Source: Sequoia sempervirens (taxonomy: Eukaryota; Streptophyta; Pinopsida; Cupressales; Cupressaceae). From it: a DNA stretch of 64,000 nt. This document shows, piece by piece, positions 21,968 through 36,100 of this stretch (the first letter of the stretch is position 1; each line of letters begins with the position of its first letter). The stretch lies in contig VDFB02000001.1 in the NCBI GenBank assembly GCA_007258455.2, positions 18,523,022 to 18,587,021 on the forward strand, written 5' to 3'. Made by a program: the position numbers and the translations under genes. The notes beneath the pieces are model-generated. The model saw only the letters and a list, made by a program, of their open reading frames with translations, was not told where the DNA came from and did no database searches.

Positions 21968-24900
21968 TTTGTTGAGTTATAAGCCCACTTAGTAAAACGC
22001 TCGTGTTTGAGTTTGCGTGGGCCATCGATCAAATTTGGTGACTATGATTGTGGATTATATTGTAGTTGTGCATTCTATACGCGAATTTTCTATCGCCTTT
22101 CACGAACCTTCATTTTCGTTTAGTTATAGCCGCACTTAGGAAACTGCTTGCGTTTGAGTTTTCGTGGGCCATCGATCAACTTTGGTGACTGCGATTGTGG
22201 ATTGCACTGTAATTGTCCATTCTATACGCAGATTTTCTATCGCCTTTTGTGAACCTTCATTTTAGGTTGAGTTATAGCCGCATTTAGTAAACCACTCGAG
22301 TTTGACTTTTCATGGGCCATCGACTAAATTTGGTGACTACGCTTGTGCATTACACTATAATTGTGCATTCTATATGTGTATTTTCTATCGCCTTTTGCGA
22401 ACCTTCATTTTTTGTTGAGTTATATCACATTTAGGAAGCTGCTCATGTGTTGATTTTTGTGGGCTATCGACCAACTTTGGTACCTTCGATTGTGGATTGT
22501 ACTATAGTTGTGCATTCTCTATGCATATTTTTAATCACCTTCCACAAACCTTTATTTTTTGTTGAGTTATAATTTAGGAAAACACTCATGTTTGAGTTTT
22601 CATGGGTTATCGATCAACTTTGGTGACTACGATTGTGGATTGCACTGTAGTTGTCCATTTTGTATGTGTATTTTTATTCACCTTTTGTGAACCTTCATTT
22701 TTTGTTGAATTATAGCCATATTGAGGAAACTGCTCGTATTTGAGTTTTCGTGGGCCATCGATCAAGTTTACTGACTACGATTGTGGATTACACTGTAGTT
22801 GTTCATTCTATACGCGTATTTTCTATTGCCTTTTGTGAACCTTCACTTTTTCTTGAGTTATAGTTGCTTTTAGGAAATTGCTGATGTTTTAGGTTTTTGT
22901 GGGTTATCAATCAACTTTGGTGACTACAATTCTGGATTGTACTATAGTTGTGCATTCTGTACACATATTTTTAGTTGCCTTTCATGAGCCTTCATTTTTT
23001 GTTGAGTTATTGTCACATTTAGGAAAACACTCGTGTTTGAGTTTTCGTGGGCCATCGACGAACTTTGGTGACTACGATTGCCGATTGCACTGTAGTTGTC
23101 CATTTTGTACACGTATTTTCTGTCACCTTTTGTGAACCTTCATATTATGTTAAGTTATAGCCGTATTTAGAAAACTGCTCATGTTTGAGAATTCGTGGGC
23201 CATCGATCAACTTTGGTGACTACGATTTTGGATTGCATTGTAGTTATGTATTATGAATGTTAATTTTCTATCGCCTTTCGAAAAACTTCATTTTTTTTTT
23301 AGTTATAGCCCTATTTAGCAAACCACTTGTGTTTGTGTTTTTGTGGGACATCGATTAACTTTTGTGACTACGCTTCTGGATTACATTGTAGTTGTGCATT
23401 CTATACGCGTATTTTCTATTGCTTTTCGTGATCCTTCATTTTTTTTTGAGTTTTTGTGGGCCATCAATCAACTTTGGTGACTACAATTGTGGATTGTATT
23501 GTAGTTGTGCATTCTATACGCATGGTTTTAATCGTTTTTAACAAAGCTTCATTTTTGTTGAGTTATAGCCACATTTAGGAAAATGCTCATGTTTCAGTTT
23601 TTCTTGGGCCATCAATCAACTTTGGTGACTACAATTGTGGATTGTATTGTAGTTATGCATTCTATACGCATATTTTTAATCATTTTTCACGAAGCTTCAT
23701 TTTTGTTGAGTTATAGCCGCAATTAGGAAAATGCTCAGTTTTCAATTTTTTTTGGGCCATCAATCAACTTTTATTATTATGGTTGTCAACTACACTGTAG
23801 TTGTGCATTCTATACACATATTTTTTATCGCCTTTTGTGAACCTTCATTTTTCATTGAGTTATAGCCACACTTAGGAAATCTCTTGTGTTTGAGTTTTTC
23901 ATGGGCCATCGATCAACTTTGGTGACTATGATTGTAGTAGTTGTCCATTATATACATGTATTTTCTATCGCATTTTGTGAACCTTCATTTTTCATTGAGT
24001 TATAGCTGCATGTAGAGAACCACTCGAGTTTGAGTTTTCATGGGCGATCGATAAACGTTAGCGACTATGATTATGGATTACACTGTATTTCTGCATTCTA
24101 CACATATTTTTTATCGCCTTTCGTGAACCTTCATTTTTGTTGAGTTATAGCCACATTTGGGAAATCGCTCATGTTTGAGTTTTTCTGGGCCATCAATCAA
24201 CTTTGGTGACCAAGATTGTGGATTGTACCATATTGTTCTACATTCTATATGTATATTTTTAAATGTCTTTCACGAACATTCAATATTTGTTGAGTTATAG
24301 CTACATTTAGGAAAACCCTTGTGTTTGAGTTTTCGTGGGCGATTCATCAACTTTGATGACTACAATTGTGGATTGTACTATAGTTTTGCATTATGTATGC
24401 ATATTTTTAATCGCCTTTCACGAACCTTCATTTTTCTCATTATAGCCACTTTGAGGAAACCGCTCGTGTTTGAATTTTCATGGGCCATCGATCAACTTTC
24501 GTTACTATGATTATGGATTACACTGTAGTTGTGCATTCTATATGCATATTTTCTATTGCCTTTTGCAAACCTTCATTTTTTGTTGAGTTATAGCTATATT
24601 TAGGAAACCGCTTGAGTTTGAGTTATGCAATGTACTTGTGCATTATGAACACTAATTTTCTACCGCCTTTCGTGAACATTCATTTTTTGTTGAGTTGTGG
24701 CCATATTTTTTAAATCAACCAACTTTGGTGACTACACTTGTGGATTAAACTTTAGTCATGCATTCTATGCATGTATTTTCTATTTCCTTTCGCGTATCTT
24801 CATTTTTCTTTGAGTTATAGCCACATTTAGGAAACCGCTCTTGTTTGGGTTTTTTCGGGGCGATCGATCAACTTTGGTGACTACGATTGTGGATTATATT

Positions 24901-27717
24901 GTAGTTGGGCATTGTATACACATATTTTCTATCGTCTTTCGTGAAACTTCATTTTTTCTTTAGTTATAGCTGCATTTAGGAAACTGCTCATGTTTGAGTT
25001 TTTGTGGGCCATCAATCAACTTTGGTGACTAAGATTGTGGATAGTATTCTAGTTGTGCATTCCTTACGCATATTTTTAATTGCTTTTCACAAACCTTAAT
25101 TTTTTGTTGAGTTATAGCCGCATTTCGGAAACGCTCGTATTTGAATTTTCATGGGCCATTTATCAACATTGGTGTCTACGCTTGTGGATTAAATTGTAGT
25201 TGTGCATTGTATACATGTATTTTCTATCACCTTTCTATCACCTTCATTTTTTGTCTCATTATAGACGCATTTGGGAAATCGCTCGTGTTTGAATTTTCGT
25301 CGGCCATTAGTCAACTTTGTTGGCTATGATTGTGAATTACATAGTAGTTGTGCATTATGAATGCTAATTATCTATTGCCTTTCCCAAACCATTTGTTTTT
25401 TGTTGAGTTGTAGCCATAATTAGATAATTGCGTGTGTTTGAGTTTTTGTGGGCCATCGATCAACTTTTGTGACTACGCTTGTGGATTACACTGTAGTTGT
25501 GCATTCTACACGTGTATTTTCCATCACCTATAATGAACCTTGGTTTTTTGTAGAGTTACAACCCCATTTAGAAAACCGCTAATGTTTAAGCTTTTGTTGC
25601 CAATTAATCAAATTTGGTGACTATGATGGTGGATTGTAGTTTAGTTGTTTTGTACGCATATTTTTAATCGCCTTTCACAAACCTTCATTTTTTGTTGAAT
25701 TATAGCCGCATTTAGGAAAATACTCATTTTTGAGTTTTTGTGGGACATCAATCAACTTTGGTGACAAGCATTGAGGATTACAATATAGTTGTGCATTCTA
25801 TACGCGTATTTTCTATCGGCTTTCATGAACCTTCATTTTTTCTTTAGCTATAGCTGCACTTAGGAATATGCTCGTGCTTGAGTTTTTGTAGGCCATCGAT
25901 CAAATTTGGTGACTACAATTGTCGATTATACTTTTGTTATACATTCTATATGCATATTTTCTATTGGATTTTGCAAACCTTCTTTTTTCATTGAGTTATA
26001 GCTGCACTTAGGAATCTGCTCGTGTTTTAGGTTTTTTGGTCCATTGATGAACTTTGGTGACCACGATTGTGGATTACACTATAGTTGTGCATTCTATATG
26101 CATATTTTCTATCGCCTTTCGTGAACCTTCATTTTTTATTGAGTTATAGCCACATTCAGGAAAACTATTCCTGTTTGAGTTTTTGTGGGTCATCGATAAA
26201 TTTTGGTGACTGCGGTTGTGGATTAGACTACAGTTGTGGACTCTATACGTGTGTTTTCTATCTCCTTTTACGAACCTTCATTTATTTTTAACCTATAGCC
26301 GCATTTCAGAAACCACTCATGTTTGAGTTTTTGTGGGCCATCAATCAACTTTGGTGACTACAATTGTGGACTATAGTGTAGTTGTGCATTCTACACTAAT
26401 ATTTTCAATCGCCTTTCATGAACCTTCATTTTTTGTTGAGTATAACTGCATTTAGGAAATCACTTGTGTTTGAGTTTTCGTGGGCTGTTGATCAAATTGC
26501 TGACAACCATTGTGGATTACAGTATAGTTTGGCATTCTATACACATATTTTCTATCGGCTTTTGTGAACCTTCATGTTTCATTGAGTTATAGCCGCACTT
26601 AGGAATCTGCTCGTGTTTGAGTTTTCGTGGCTCATCGATCAACTTTGGTGACTATGCTATGGATTACACTATAGTTGTGCATTTTATATGCATATTTTCT
26701 ATGACCTTTCGCTAACCTTCATTTTCTATTGAGTTATAGCTGAACTTGGGAAACCACTTGTGTTTGAGTTTTTGTGGGCCATTGATCAATTTTGGTGACT
26801 ATGATTATGGATTACACTATAGTTGTGCATTCTTTACATGTCTTTTCTATCAACTTTTTCGTACCTTCATTTTTTGTTCAGTTATAGTTGCTTTTGGGAA
26901 AATGCTCGTGTTTGAGTTTTCATGGGACATCAATCAACTTTGGTGTCTTCGATTGTATTTTACACTGTAGTTGTGCATTCTATATGCAAATTTTCTATCA
27001 CCTTTTGCGAACCTTCTTTTTTCGTTGAGTTATATCTGCATTTAGGAAACCACTTGTGTTTGAGTTTTCGTGGGCCATATATCAACTTTGGTGACTAGAA
27101 TTATGGATTGCACTATAGTTTTCCATTCTTTACACATATTTTCTATCGCATTTCGTGAACCTTTGTTTTTTTTTAGTTAGAGCCGCAATTTGGAAGTATG
27201 AGTTTTTTTAGGCCATTGATCAACTTTGGTGACTACGATTGTGGATTATACTCTAGTTTTGCATTTTGTACCCATATTTTTAATCACCTAATAGGAACCT
27301 TCATTTTTTATTTAATTATAGCCGCATTTAGGAAAATGCTCATCTTTGAGTTTTCGTGGGGTGTCGATCAACTTTGGTGACTACGATTGTGGATTGCATT
27401 GTATTTGTTCATTTTCTATGCATATTTTTGAGCATTTTTTGTGAGTACGATTGTGGACTACAATATATTTGTGCATTCTTTACGTATATTTTATAACGCC
27501 TTTCGCGAACCTTCATTTTTCATCGAGTTATAACTGCACTTAGGAAACTGCTCGTGTTGGAGTTGTCGTGGGTGATCAAGTTTGGTGACTATGATTATGG
27601 ATTGCACTGTAGTTTTGCACTCTATACACATATTTTCTGTCACCTTTCGCAAACCTTCATTTTTTGTTTAGTTATATATAGCTGATATCAGCAAATTACT
27701 GATGTTTGAGTCTTTGT
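21968..27717 (-). repeat. Satellite A block, minus orientation (about 39 monomers)
   Basis: This is a long regular array. Parts from about 24820 to the end are collinear with 59640-62157; for example, both carry ggcgatcgatcaacttt next to cattgtatacacatat, and a rare ttttggtgagaacg-type monomer near 27440 and 61730. The section from about 22100 to 24800 has no equivalent there. Two very similar consecutive monomers lie at about 23450-23760 (cttcatttttgttgagttat and atcaatcaactttgg variants). Monomers with cattatgaa(c/t)(g/a)ctaatt lie near 23255, 24640 and 25350. The array ends in an abrupt inversion at gtctttgtc|ggctataactc. Confidence 0.92.
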
Positions 27718-30036
27718 CGGCTATAACTCAACAAAAAATGAAGGTTCACAAAAGCTGATAGAAAGTACAAGTATAGAATGAACAAGAACAGTGCAATCCA
27801 TAATTGTAGTCACCAAAGTTGATTGATGGTCCATGAAAACTCAAACATGACTTGTTTCCTAAGTGTGTCTATAACTCAACGAAAAGGGAAGCTTCCTGGA
27901 AGGCGATAGAAAATATGCGTATAGAATGCACAAGAACAATGTCGTCTACAATTTTAGTTACCAAAGTTGATCGATGGCCCACAAAATCTCAAACATGAGC
28001 GGTTTCTAAAATGCTGTTATATCTCAATAAAAAATGAAGGTTTGCGCAAGGCGATAGCAATTTCGTGTATAGAATGCACAAATACGTGTCATTTACAATC
28101 GTAGTCACCAAAACTGATTGAAAATATGCATACAAAATGGACAACTATAGTGCAATCCAAATCGTAGTCACCAAAGTTGATGAATGGCCTACGAAAAGTA
28201 AAAAAACATGGAGTTTCCTAAGTGCGGATATAACTCAATTAAAATTGAAGGTTCATGTAAGGCTATAAAAAATATGTATATAGAATGGAAAACTATAGTG
28301 TAATCCACAATTGTAATCACCAAAGTTGATCGATGCCCGAAAAAAACTCAAGCATGAATGGTTTCATAAATGCGGCTATAACTCAACAAACAATTAAGGT
28401 TCTTGATAGGAAATATAAAATTACCGTTTATAGTGCACAACTATAGTGCAGTGCACAATTGTGGTCACCAAAATTGATCAATGGCCCACAAAAACTCAAA
28501 CACGAGCGGTTTCCTAAATGTGGCTATAACTCAACAAAAAATGAAGGTTTGCGAAGGGCAAAACAAAATACACGTACATAATGGACGACTAATGTACATT
28601 CCACATTAGTAGTCCCCAAAGTTGATCGATGGCCCATGAGAAGTCAAACAAAAGCGGTTTCCTAAGTGCATCTATAACTAAACGAAAAATGAAGGTTCGC
28701 GAAAGGTGATAGAAAATATATGTATAGAATGCACAACTATAGTGTAGTCCACAATCGTACTCACAAAAGTTGATCGATGGCCGATGAAAACTAAAACACG
28801 AGCGGTTTCTTAAGTGTGGCTATAGGAAATACATGTATGTAATGCCCAACTACAGTACAACCCATAATCGTAATCACCAAACTTGATTGATGGCCCACAA
28901 AAATTCTAACATGTGTCGTTTCCTAAATGCAGTTACAACTCGAGAAAAAATGAAGGTTCATGAAAGTCAATGGAAAATATGGATATAGAATGCACAACTG
29001 CAATGTTATCCACAAGCGTAGTCACCAAATTTGATCGATGGCCCACAAAAACTCAACAATGAACGGTTTCCTAAATGCGGCTATAAGTCAACAAAAACTA
29101 AAGGTTCACAAAAGGATATAGAAAATTAGCGTTCATAATGCACAACTACAGTGCAATCAACAATCGTAGTCAATAAGTTGATCAATGGCCCACGAAAACT
29201 CAAACAAGAGCGGTTTCATAAATGCGGCTATAACTGAACAAAAAATGAAGGTTCACGAAAAACGGTAGAAAATACTTGTACAGAATGGACAAGCACAGTG
29301 CAATCCACAATTGTAGTCACCAAAGTTGATCAATGCCCAATGAAAATTCAAACACGAGTGTTTTGATATATATGGCTATAACTCAACAAAAAGGGAACGT
29401 TATTGAAAGGTGATTAAAAAAATGTATAGAGAATGCACAACTACAGTACAATCCACAATCGTAGTCACCAAAGTTGATCGATGGCCTAAAAAAACTCAAC
29501 AAAAAATGAAGGTTCGTGAAAGGTAATAGAAAATACGGGTATAAAATGCCCAACTACAGTCTTATCCACAAGCGTAGTCACCAAAGTTGATCGATGGTAC
29601 ACTCATACAAAATGGTAAACTATAGTGCAACCCACAATTGTAGTGACCAAAGTTGATCGATGGGACATGAAAAATCAAACACGAGGGGCTTCCTCAACGG
29701 TGATGTAAATCAACAAAAAATCAAGGTTCACGAAAGGCCATTGAAAATACGCGTACAAAATGGACAACTACAATGCAATGACAATGCTAGTCACTAAAGT
29801 CTATTGATGGCTCACAAAAACTCAAACACGAGTGTTTTCCTATATGCGGCTATAACTCAACAAAAAATGAAGTTTCAAGAAAGGGGATAGAAAATACACG
29901 TATAGAATGCACAACTACACTGTATTCCACAAGCGTATTCACCAAAGTTGATTGATGGCCCACAAAAACTCAAACTCGAGTAGTTTCCTAAATGCATTAT
30001 AACTCAACAAAAAATGAAGGTTCACTAAAGGCGATA
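27718..30036 (+). repeat. Satellite A block, plus orientation (about 15.7 monomers)
   Basis: It is head-to-head with the preceding minus array. It is collinear with 62158-64000, with shared oddities such as gctgatagaaa, the aaattaccgtt monomer (28420 and 62855), and a truncated monomer near 29595 reading gatggtacactcatac (63805: gatggcacacatgtac). It ends at aaggcgata, fused to an inverted fragment. Confidence 0.92.
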
Positions 30037-30196
30037 AACTTTGGTGACTAAGATTGTAGATTGTAGTATAATTAAGCATTTTGTATGCATATCTTTAATC
30101 GCCTCTCATGAAAATTCATTTTTTTTAGGGTTATAGCCACTTTTAGGAAAACGCTCTTGTTTCAATTTTCGTAGGCCATCTATCAACTTCAGTGAC
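30037..30196 (-). repeat. Single inverted A monomer (160 bp) inside a plus array
   Basis: The sequence flips to the minus orientation at gcgata|aactttggtgac and flips back at agtgacta|tagtgtaatc. Both flip points share 3-4 bases with the flanking monomers. The inverted piece is just over one monomer long. Confidence 0.85.
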
Positions 30197-33100
30197 TATA
30201 GTGTAATCGACAATTGTAGTAACCAAATTTGGTCAATGGCCCACAAAAACTCAAACATGAGTGGTTTCCTAAGTGCGGCTATAACTCAACGAAAAATGAG
30301 GGTTCGCAAAAGGTGATAGAAAATATGCGTATAGAATACACAACTACAGTGTAATCCACAATCGTAGTCGCCAAAAGTGATCGATGGCCGACGAAAACTC
30401 TAATACAAGCATTTTCCTAAATGCAGATATAACTCAACAAAAAATGAAGGTTCACGAAATCCAATAGAAAATACATGTATAGAATGGACAACTACAGTGT
30501 AATCCAGAATCGTAGTGACCAAAGTTGATCGATGGCCCACAAAAACTCAAACACGAGCGGTTTCCTAAATGCAGCTATAACTCAACGAAAAATAAAGGTT
30601 CACAAAAGGCGATATAAAATACGCATACAGATTGGACAACTATAGTGCAATCCATAATCGTAGGCACCGATGTTGATCGATGGCCCACAAAAACTAAAAT
30701 ACGAGCGGTTTCTTAAATACGGCTATAACTCAACAAAAAATGAAGGTTTTGTGAAAAGCAATTAAAAATATGCGTACAAAATGCATAACTATAGTACAAT
30801 TCCCAATCATAGTGACCCAAGTTGATCAAAGGCCCAGGAAAGCTCAAACACGAGAGGTTTCCTAAATGCAGCTATAACTAAATAAAAAATGAAGATTTGC
30901 GATAGGAGATAGAAAATACGTGTACAAAATGGACAACTACAATAATCGTATTCACCAAAGTTGATCCATGGCCTACGAAAACTCAAAAATGACCAGTTTC
31001 TGAAGTGCAGCTATAACTCAATGAAAATGAAAGTTCGCGGAAGGCGATAGAAAATACGCGTATAGAATGAACAACTATAGTATAATCCAAAATCGTAGTG
31101 ACCAATGTTGATTGATGGTCCATGAAAACTCAAACATGAGCATTTTCCTAAGTGTGACTATAACTGAACAAATAAGGAAAGTTCACGTACGACGATAGAA
31201 AATACGTGTATAGAATGCACAACTACAATTTAATGTACAAGCGTAGTCACCAAGGTTGATCGATGGCCCACGAAAACTCAAACTCAAGTAGTTTGGTAAA
31301 TCCGGCTATAATTCAACAAAAAATGAAGGTTTGTGAAAGGTGATAGAAAGTATGCGTATAGAATGCACAACTACAATGTAATCCACAATCGTAGTCACCA
31401 AAGTTGATTGATGACCCATGAAAACTCAAAGACGAGCAGTTTCTTAAAAGTGGCTATAATGAGAAAAATCAAGGTTCGTGAAAGGTGATTAAAAATATGT
31501 TTATAGAATGCAAAACTATTACAATCCACAATCGTAGTCATCAAAGTTAATCAATGTCCCATGAAAACTCAAACATGATCATTTTCCTAAATGTGGCTAT
31601 ATCTCAACAAATATTGATGGTTCGTGAAAGGAAATTAAAAATATGAGTAGAGAATGCAAAACTATAGTACAATCCACTATCATAGACACCAAAGTTGATT
31701 GATGGCCAACAAAAACTAAAACATGAGCGGTTTCCAAAATTTGGCTATAATTCAACAAAAAATGAAGGTTCACGAAAGGCGATAGAAAATATGTGTTTAG
31801 AATGCAGAAATACAGTGTAAGCCACAATCATAGTCGCTAAAGTTGATTGATGGCCTATGAAAACTCAAACACGAGTAGTTTCCTAAATGTGGCGATAACT
31901 CAACAAAAAACAAGGGTTCACGAAAGGTGATACAAAATACGTGTATAGAATGCACAAGTATAGTGTAATCTGCAATCGTAGTCACCAAAGTTGATCGATG
32001 GCCAAAAAAAACTCAAACACGATGGTTTCCTAAATTTCGCTATAACTCAACAAAAAATGAAGGTTTGCGAAAAGCGATATAAAATACGCATATAGAAAGC
32101 ACAACTATAGTATAATCCTCAAGAGTAGTCACCAACGTTGATCGATGGCCCACGAAAACTCAAACTAAAGAGGTTTCCTAAGTGTGTCTAACTCAACGAA
32201 AAATGAAGGTTCGTGAAAGGCGATAGGAAGTACGCATGTAGAATGTACAAATACTGTTTAATCCACAATCGTAGTCAAAAAAGTTGATGGGTGTGCCACT
32301 AAATATCAAATATGAGCATTTTCCTAAATGAGGTTATAACTCTAGAAAATTTGAAGGTTTACAAAAGGGGATAGAAATTACACATAGAGAATGGACAACT
32401 ATAGTGCAATCCTAAATGCGGCCCACTCAACAAAAAATGAAGGTCCGCAAATGGCGATAGAAAGTAAGCGTATAGAATGCACAACTATAGTGTAGTCCAC
32501 AATCGCAATAACCAAAGTTGAATGATGGCCCATGAAAACACAAACACAAACCGTTTCCTAAGTGTGCCTACAACTCATCGAAAAATGAAGGTTTGCGAAA
32601 GGCGATAGAAAATACGCGTATAAAATGCAAAACTAAAGTGTAATTCACAATCGTAGTCACCAAAGTTGATCGATGTCCCACGAAAACTCAAACACGAGCA
32701 TTTTCCTAAATGCGGATATAACTCATAGAAAAATGAAGTTTCCTAAAAAGCAGTTAAAACTATGCATATAGAATGCACAACTACAGTGCAATCCACAAGC
32801 GTAGTCACCAAACGTTATTCATGGCCCAAAAAAACTCAAACATGAGTGGTTTCCTAAATGCGGGTATAACTAAACACAAAATGAAGGTTACAAAATAGCA
32901 ATAGGAAATACACATATAAAATGCACTACAGTGTAATCAATAAGCGTAGTCACCAAAGTTGATCGATGCCCCACAAAAACTCAAACACGAGCGGTTTCCC
33001 AAATTCAGCTATAATTCAACAAAAAATGAAGGTTCATGAAAGGTGATAGAAAATACGAGTAAAGAATGGACAACTACAGTGCCATCCACAAACGTAGTCA

Positions 33101-36100
33101 CCAAAGTTGATTGATGGGCCATGAAATCTTAAACCCGAGCATTTTCCTAAATATGGCTATAACTCAACAAAAATTGATGGTTCATGAAACGCAATTAAAA
33201 ATATGTTTACAAAATGCAGAACCATAGTACAATCTATAATCGTAGTCACCAAAGTTGAGCAATGGCCTACAAACATTGACACATGAGCGGTTTCCTAAAT
33301 GCGGCTATATCTCATAAAAAATGAAAGTTTGCGAAAGGGAATAGGAAATACATGTATAGAATGCACAACTTAAATGAAATCCGCAATCGTAGTCACAAAG
33401 GTTGATTGATGGCCCACGAAAACTCAAACATAAGCAATTTCCTAAATGTGCCTTTAACTCAACAAAAAATGAAGGTTTACGACAGGCGATAGAAAATACG
33501 TGTACATAATGGAAACATATAGCGCAATCCACAATCGTACTCACCAAAGTTGATCGATGGCCGATGATATGTCAAACACAAGTAGTTTCCTAAGTGCCGC
33601 TATAACTCAATGAAAAATGAAGGTTGGCGAAAGGTGATAGAAAATATGTATATAGAATGACCAACTACAGTGTAATCCACAATCATAGTCACCAAAGTTG
33701 ATCGAAGGCCTGCTATATCTCAAATACGAGCGCCTTACTAAATGTGGCTATAACTCAACAAAAAATGAAGGTTCACCAAAGGCGATAGAAAATATGCATA
33801 CAAAATGGATAACTACAGTGAAATCCACAATCATAGTCACCAAAGTTGATCGATGGCCCATGAAAACTAAAACACTAGCGATTTCCTAAATGCGATTATA
33901 GCTCAACAAGAAATGAAGGTTCCCGAAAGGTGACAAAAAATACACGTGCAAAATTGACAACTACAGTGCAATCCACAATTGTAGTCACACAAGTTGATAG
34001 AAACCCACGAAAACTAAAACATGAGTGGTTTCCTAAGTGCAACTATAACTACACGAAAAATGAAGGTTCATGGAAGGCGATATAAAATATGTATAGAATG
34101 TACAACTATGGTGTAATCCACAATCATAGTCAACAAATTTGATGGATGGCCCATGAAAACTCAAACATGAGCGTTTTTCCAAATCCGCGTATAACTCAAC
34201 AAAAAGTGAAGGTACCTGAAACGTGATTAAAAATATGCGTACAAAATGTATAACTTAAACACAAGTGGTTTCCTAAATGCGACTATAACTGAACAAAAAA
34301 TGAAGGTTCATGAAAGGCGATAGAAAATACGGGTACAATATGGACAACTACAATGTAATCCACAATTGTAGTCAACAAAGTTGATCGACGGCCCACAAAA
34401 ACTCAAACACGAACATTTTCCTCAATGCATCTAGAACTTAAGAAAAAATGTATGTTCATGAAAGGTGATTAAAAATATGCATATAGAATGCAAAACTATA
34501 TTAAAATCCACAATTGTAGTCACCAAAGTTGATCGATGGCCTACAAAAACTCAAACACGAGCGGTTTCCTAAGTGAAGCTATAACTCAATGAAAAATGAA
34601 GGTTCACGAAAGGCACCAGAGAATACGCGTATACAATGGCAAACTACAGTGCAATCCACAATCGTAGTCACCAAAGTTAATCGATGGCCCACTAAAATTT
34701 AAACAAGAGCGATTTTCTAAGTGCGCGGCTATAACTCAACGAAAAATGAACGTTCGAGAAAGGCAATAGAAAGTACATGTGTAATATGCAAAACTACAAT
34801 GTAATCCACAATCATAGTCACCAAAGTTGATCGATGGCCCACAAAAATTCAAACATGAGTGTTTTCCTAAATGCTACTATAACTCAACAAAAAATGAAGT
34901 TTCCTTAAAGGTGATTAAAAATATGCATACAAAATGCACAACTATAGTACAATCCACAATAGTAATAGCCAAAGTTGATTGATGACCCACAAAAACTCAA
35001 ACATGAGCAGTTTCCTAAATGCGGCGATAACTCACCAAAAAATGAAGGTTCGCGTAAGGTGATAGAAAATATTTGAATAGAATGCACAACTACAATGTAA
35101 TTTATAATCATAGTTACCAAAGTTGATCAATGGCCCATAGAACCTCACACCTGAGGGGTTTGCTAAATCAGCTATAACTCAACAAAATATGAAGGTTCAC
35201 AAAAGGTTATAGAAAATACGTGTACAAGATGGACAACTACAGTACAATCCACAATTGTACTCACCATAGTTCATCGATGGCCCATGAATACTCAAACACG
35301 AGTAGTTTCGTAAATGCGGCTGTAACTCAAAAATCAATGATGGTTCGTTAAAGGCGATAGAATGTACGCGTAAAGAATTGACAACTACAGTGCAATCCAT
35401 AATCGTAGTCACCAAAGTTGATCGATGGCCCACGAAAACTCAAACACAAGCGGTTTCCTAAGTTCGGCTATAACTCAAGAAAAAGTGAAAGTTCACAAAG
35501 GCAATAGAAAATATGCATATACAACACACAACTAGAGTGTAATTGACAAGCGTAGTAAAAAATGTTGATCGATCCCCCACGAAAATTCAAACATGAGCGT
35601 TTTCCTAAATGCGGTTATAACTCAACAAAAAATGAAGGTTCGTAAAAGGCAATTAGAAATATGCAGAAATAATGCACAACTACAGTACAATCCATAATTG
35701 TAGTCATCAAAGTTCATCGATAGCCCACAAAAACACAAACAAGAGTAGCTAACTAAATGTGCCTATAACTCAATAAAAACTAAAGGTTTGTGAAAGGCAA
35801 TAGAAAATATGCACATAGAATGCACAACTAATGTGTAATCCATAGGCGTAGTCACCAAAGTTGATAGATGGCCCACAAAAATGTGAACATGAACATTTTC
35901 CTAAATACGGCTATAAGTAAACAAAAAATGAAGGTTCTTGAAAGGCAATTAAAAATATGCATACAAAATGCATAACTATAGTACAACTATAGTGTATAGA
36001 ATGCACAACTATAGTGTAATCCACAATTGTAGTCACCAAAGTTGATCTATGGCACACAAAAAGTCAAATACGAGCGGTTTCCTAAGTGAGGCTATAAATC

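Larger units (their letters stand above)
21464..29795 (+). repeat. Segmental duplication, copy 1
   Basis: The order B-, palindromic three-part junction, A-, inversion, A+ with a truncated monomer is the same as in 58826-64000. This copy contains about 2.7 kb of extra A- sequence (about 22.1-24.8 kb) and lacks the plastid rRNA insert. Confidence 0.88.

Noticed and set aside
20985..31000. CENP-B-box-like motif in satellite A
   Set aside because: No stretch of A or B fits the spaced ttcg...a..cggg pattern. Centromere identity is therefore not claimed from sequence.
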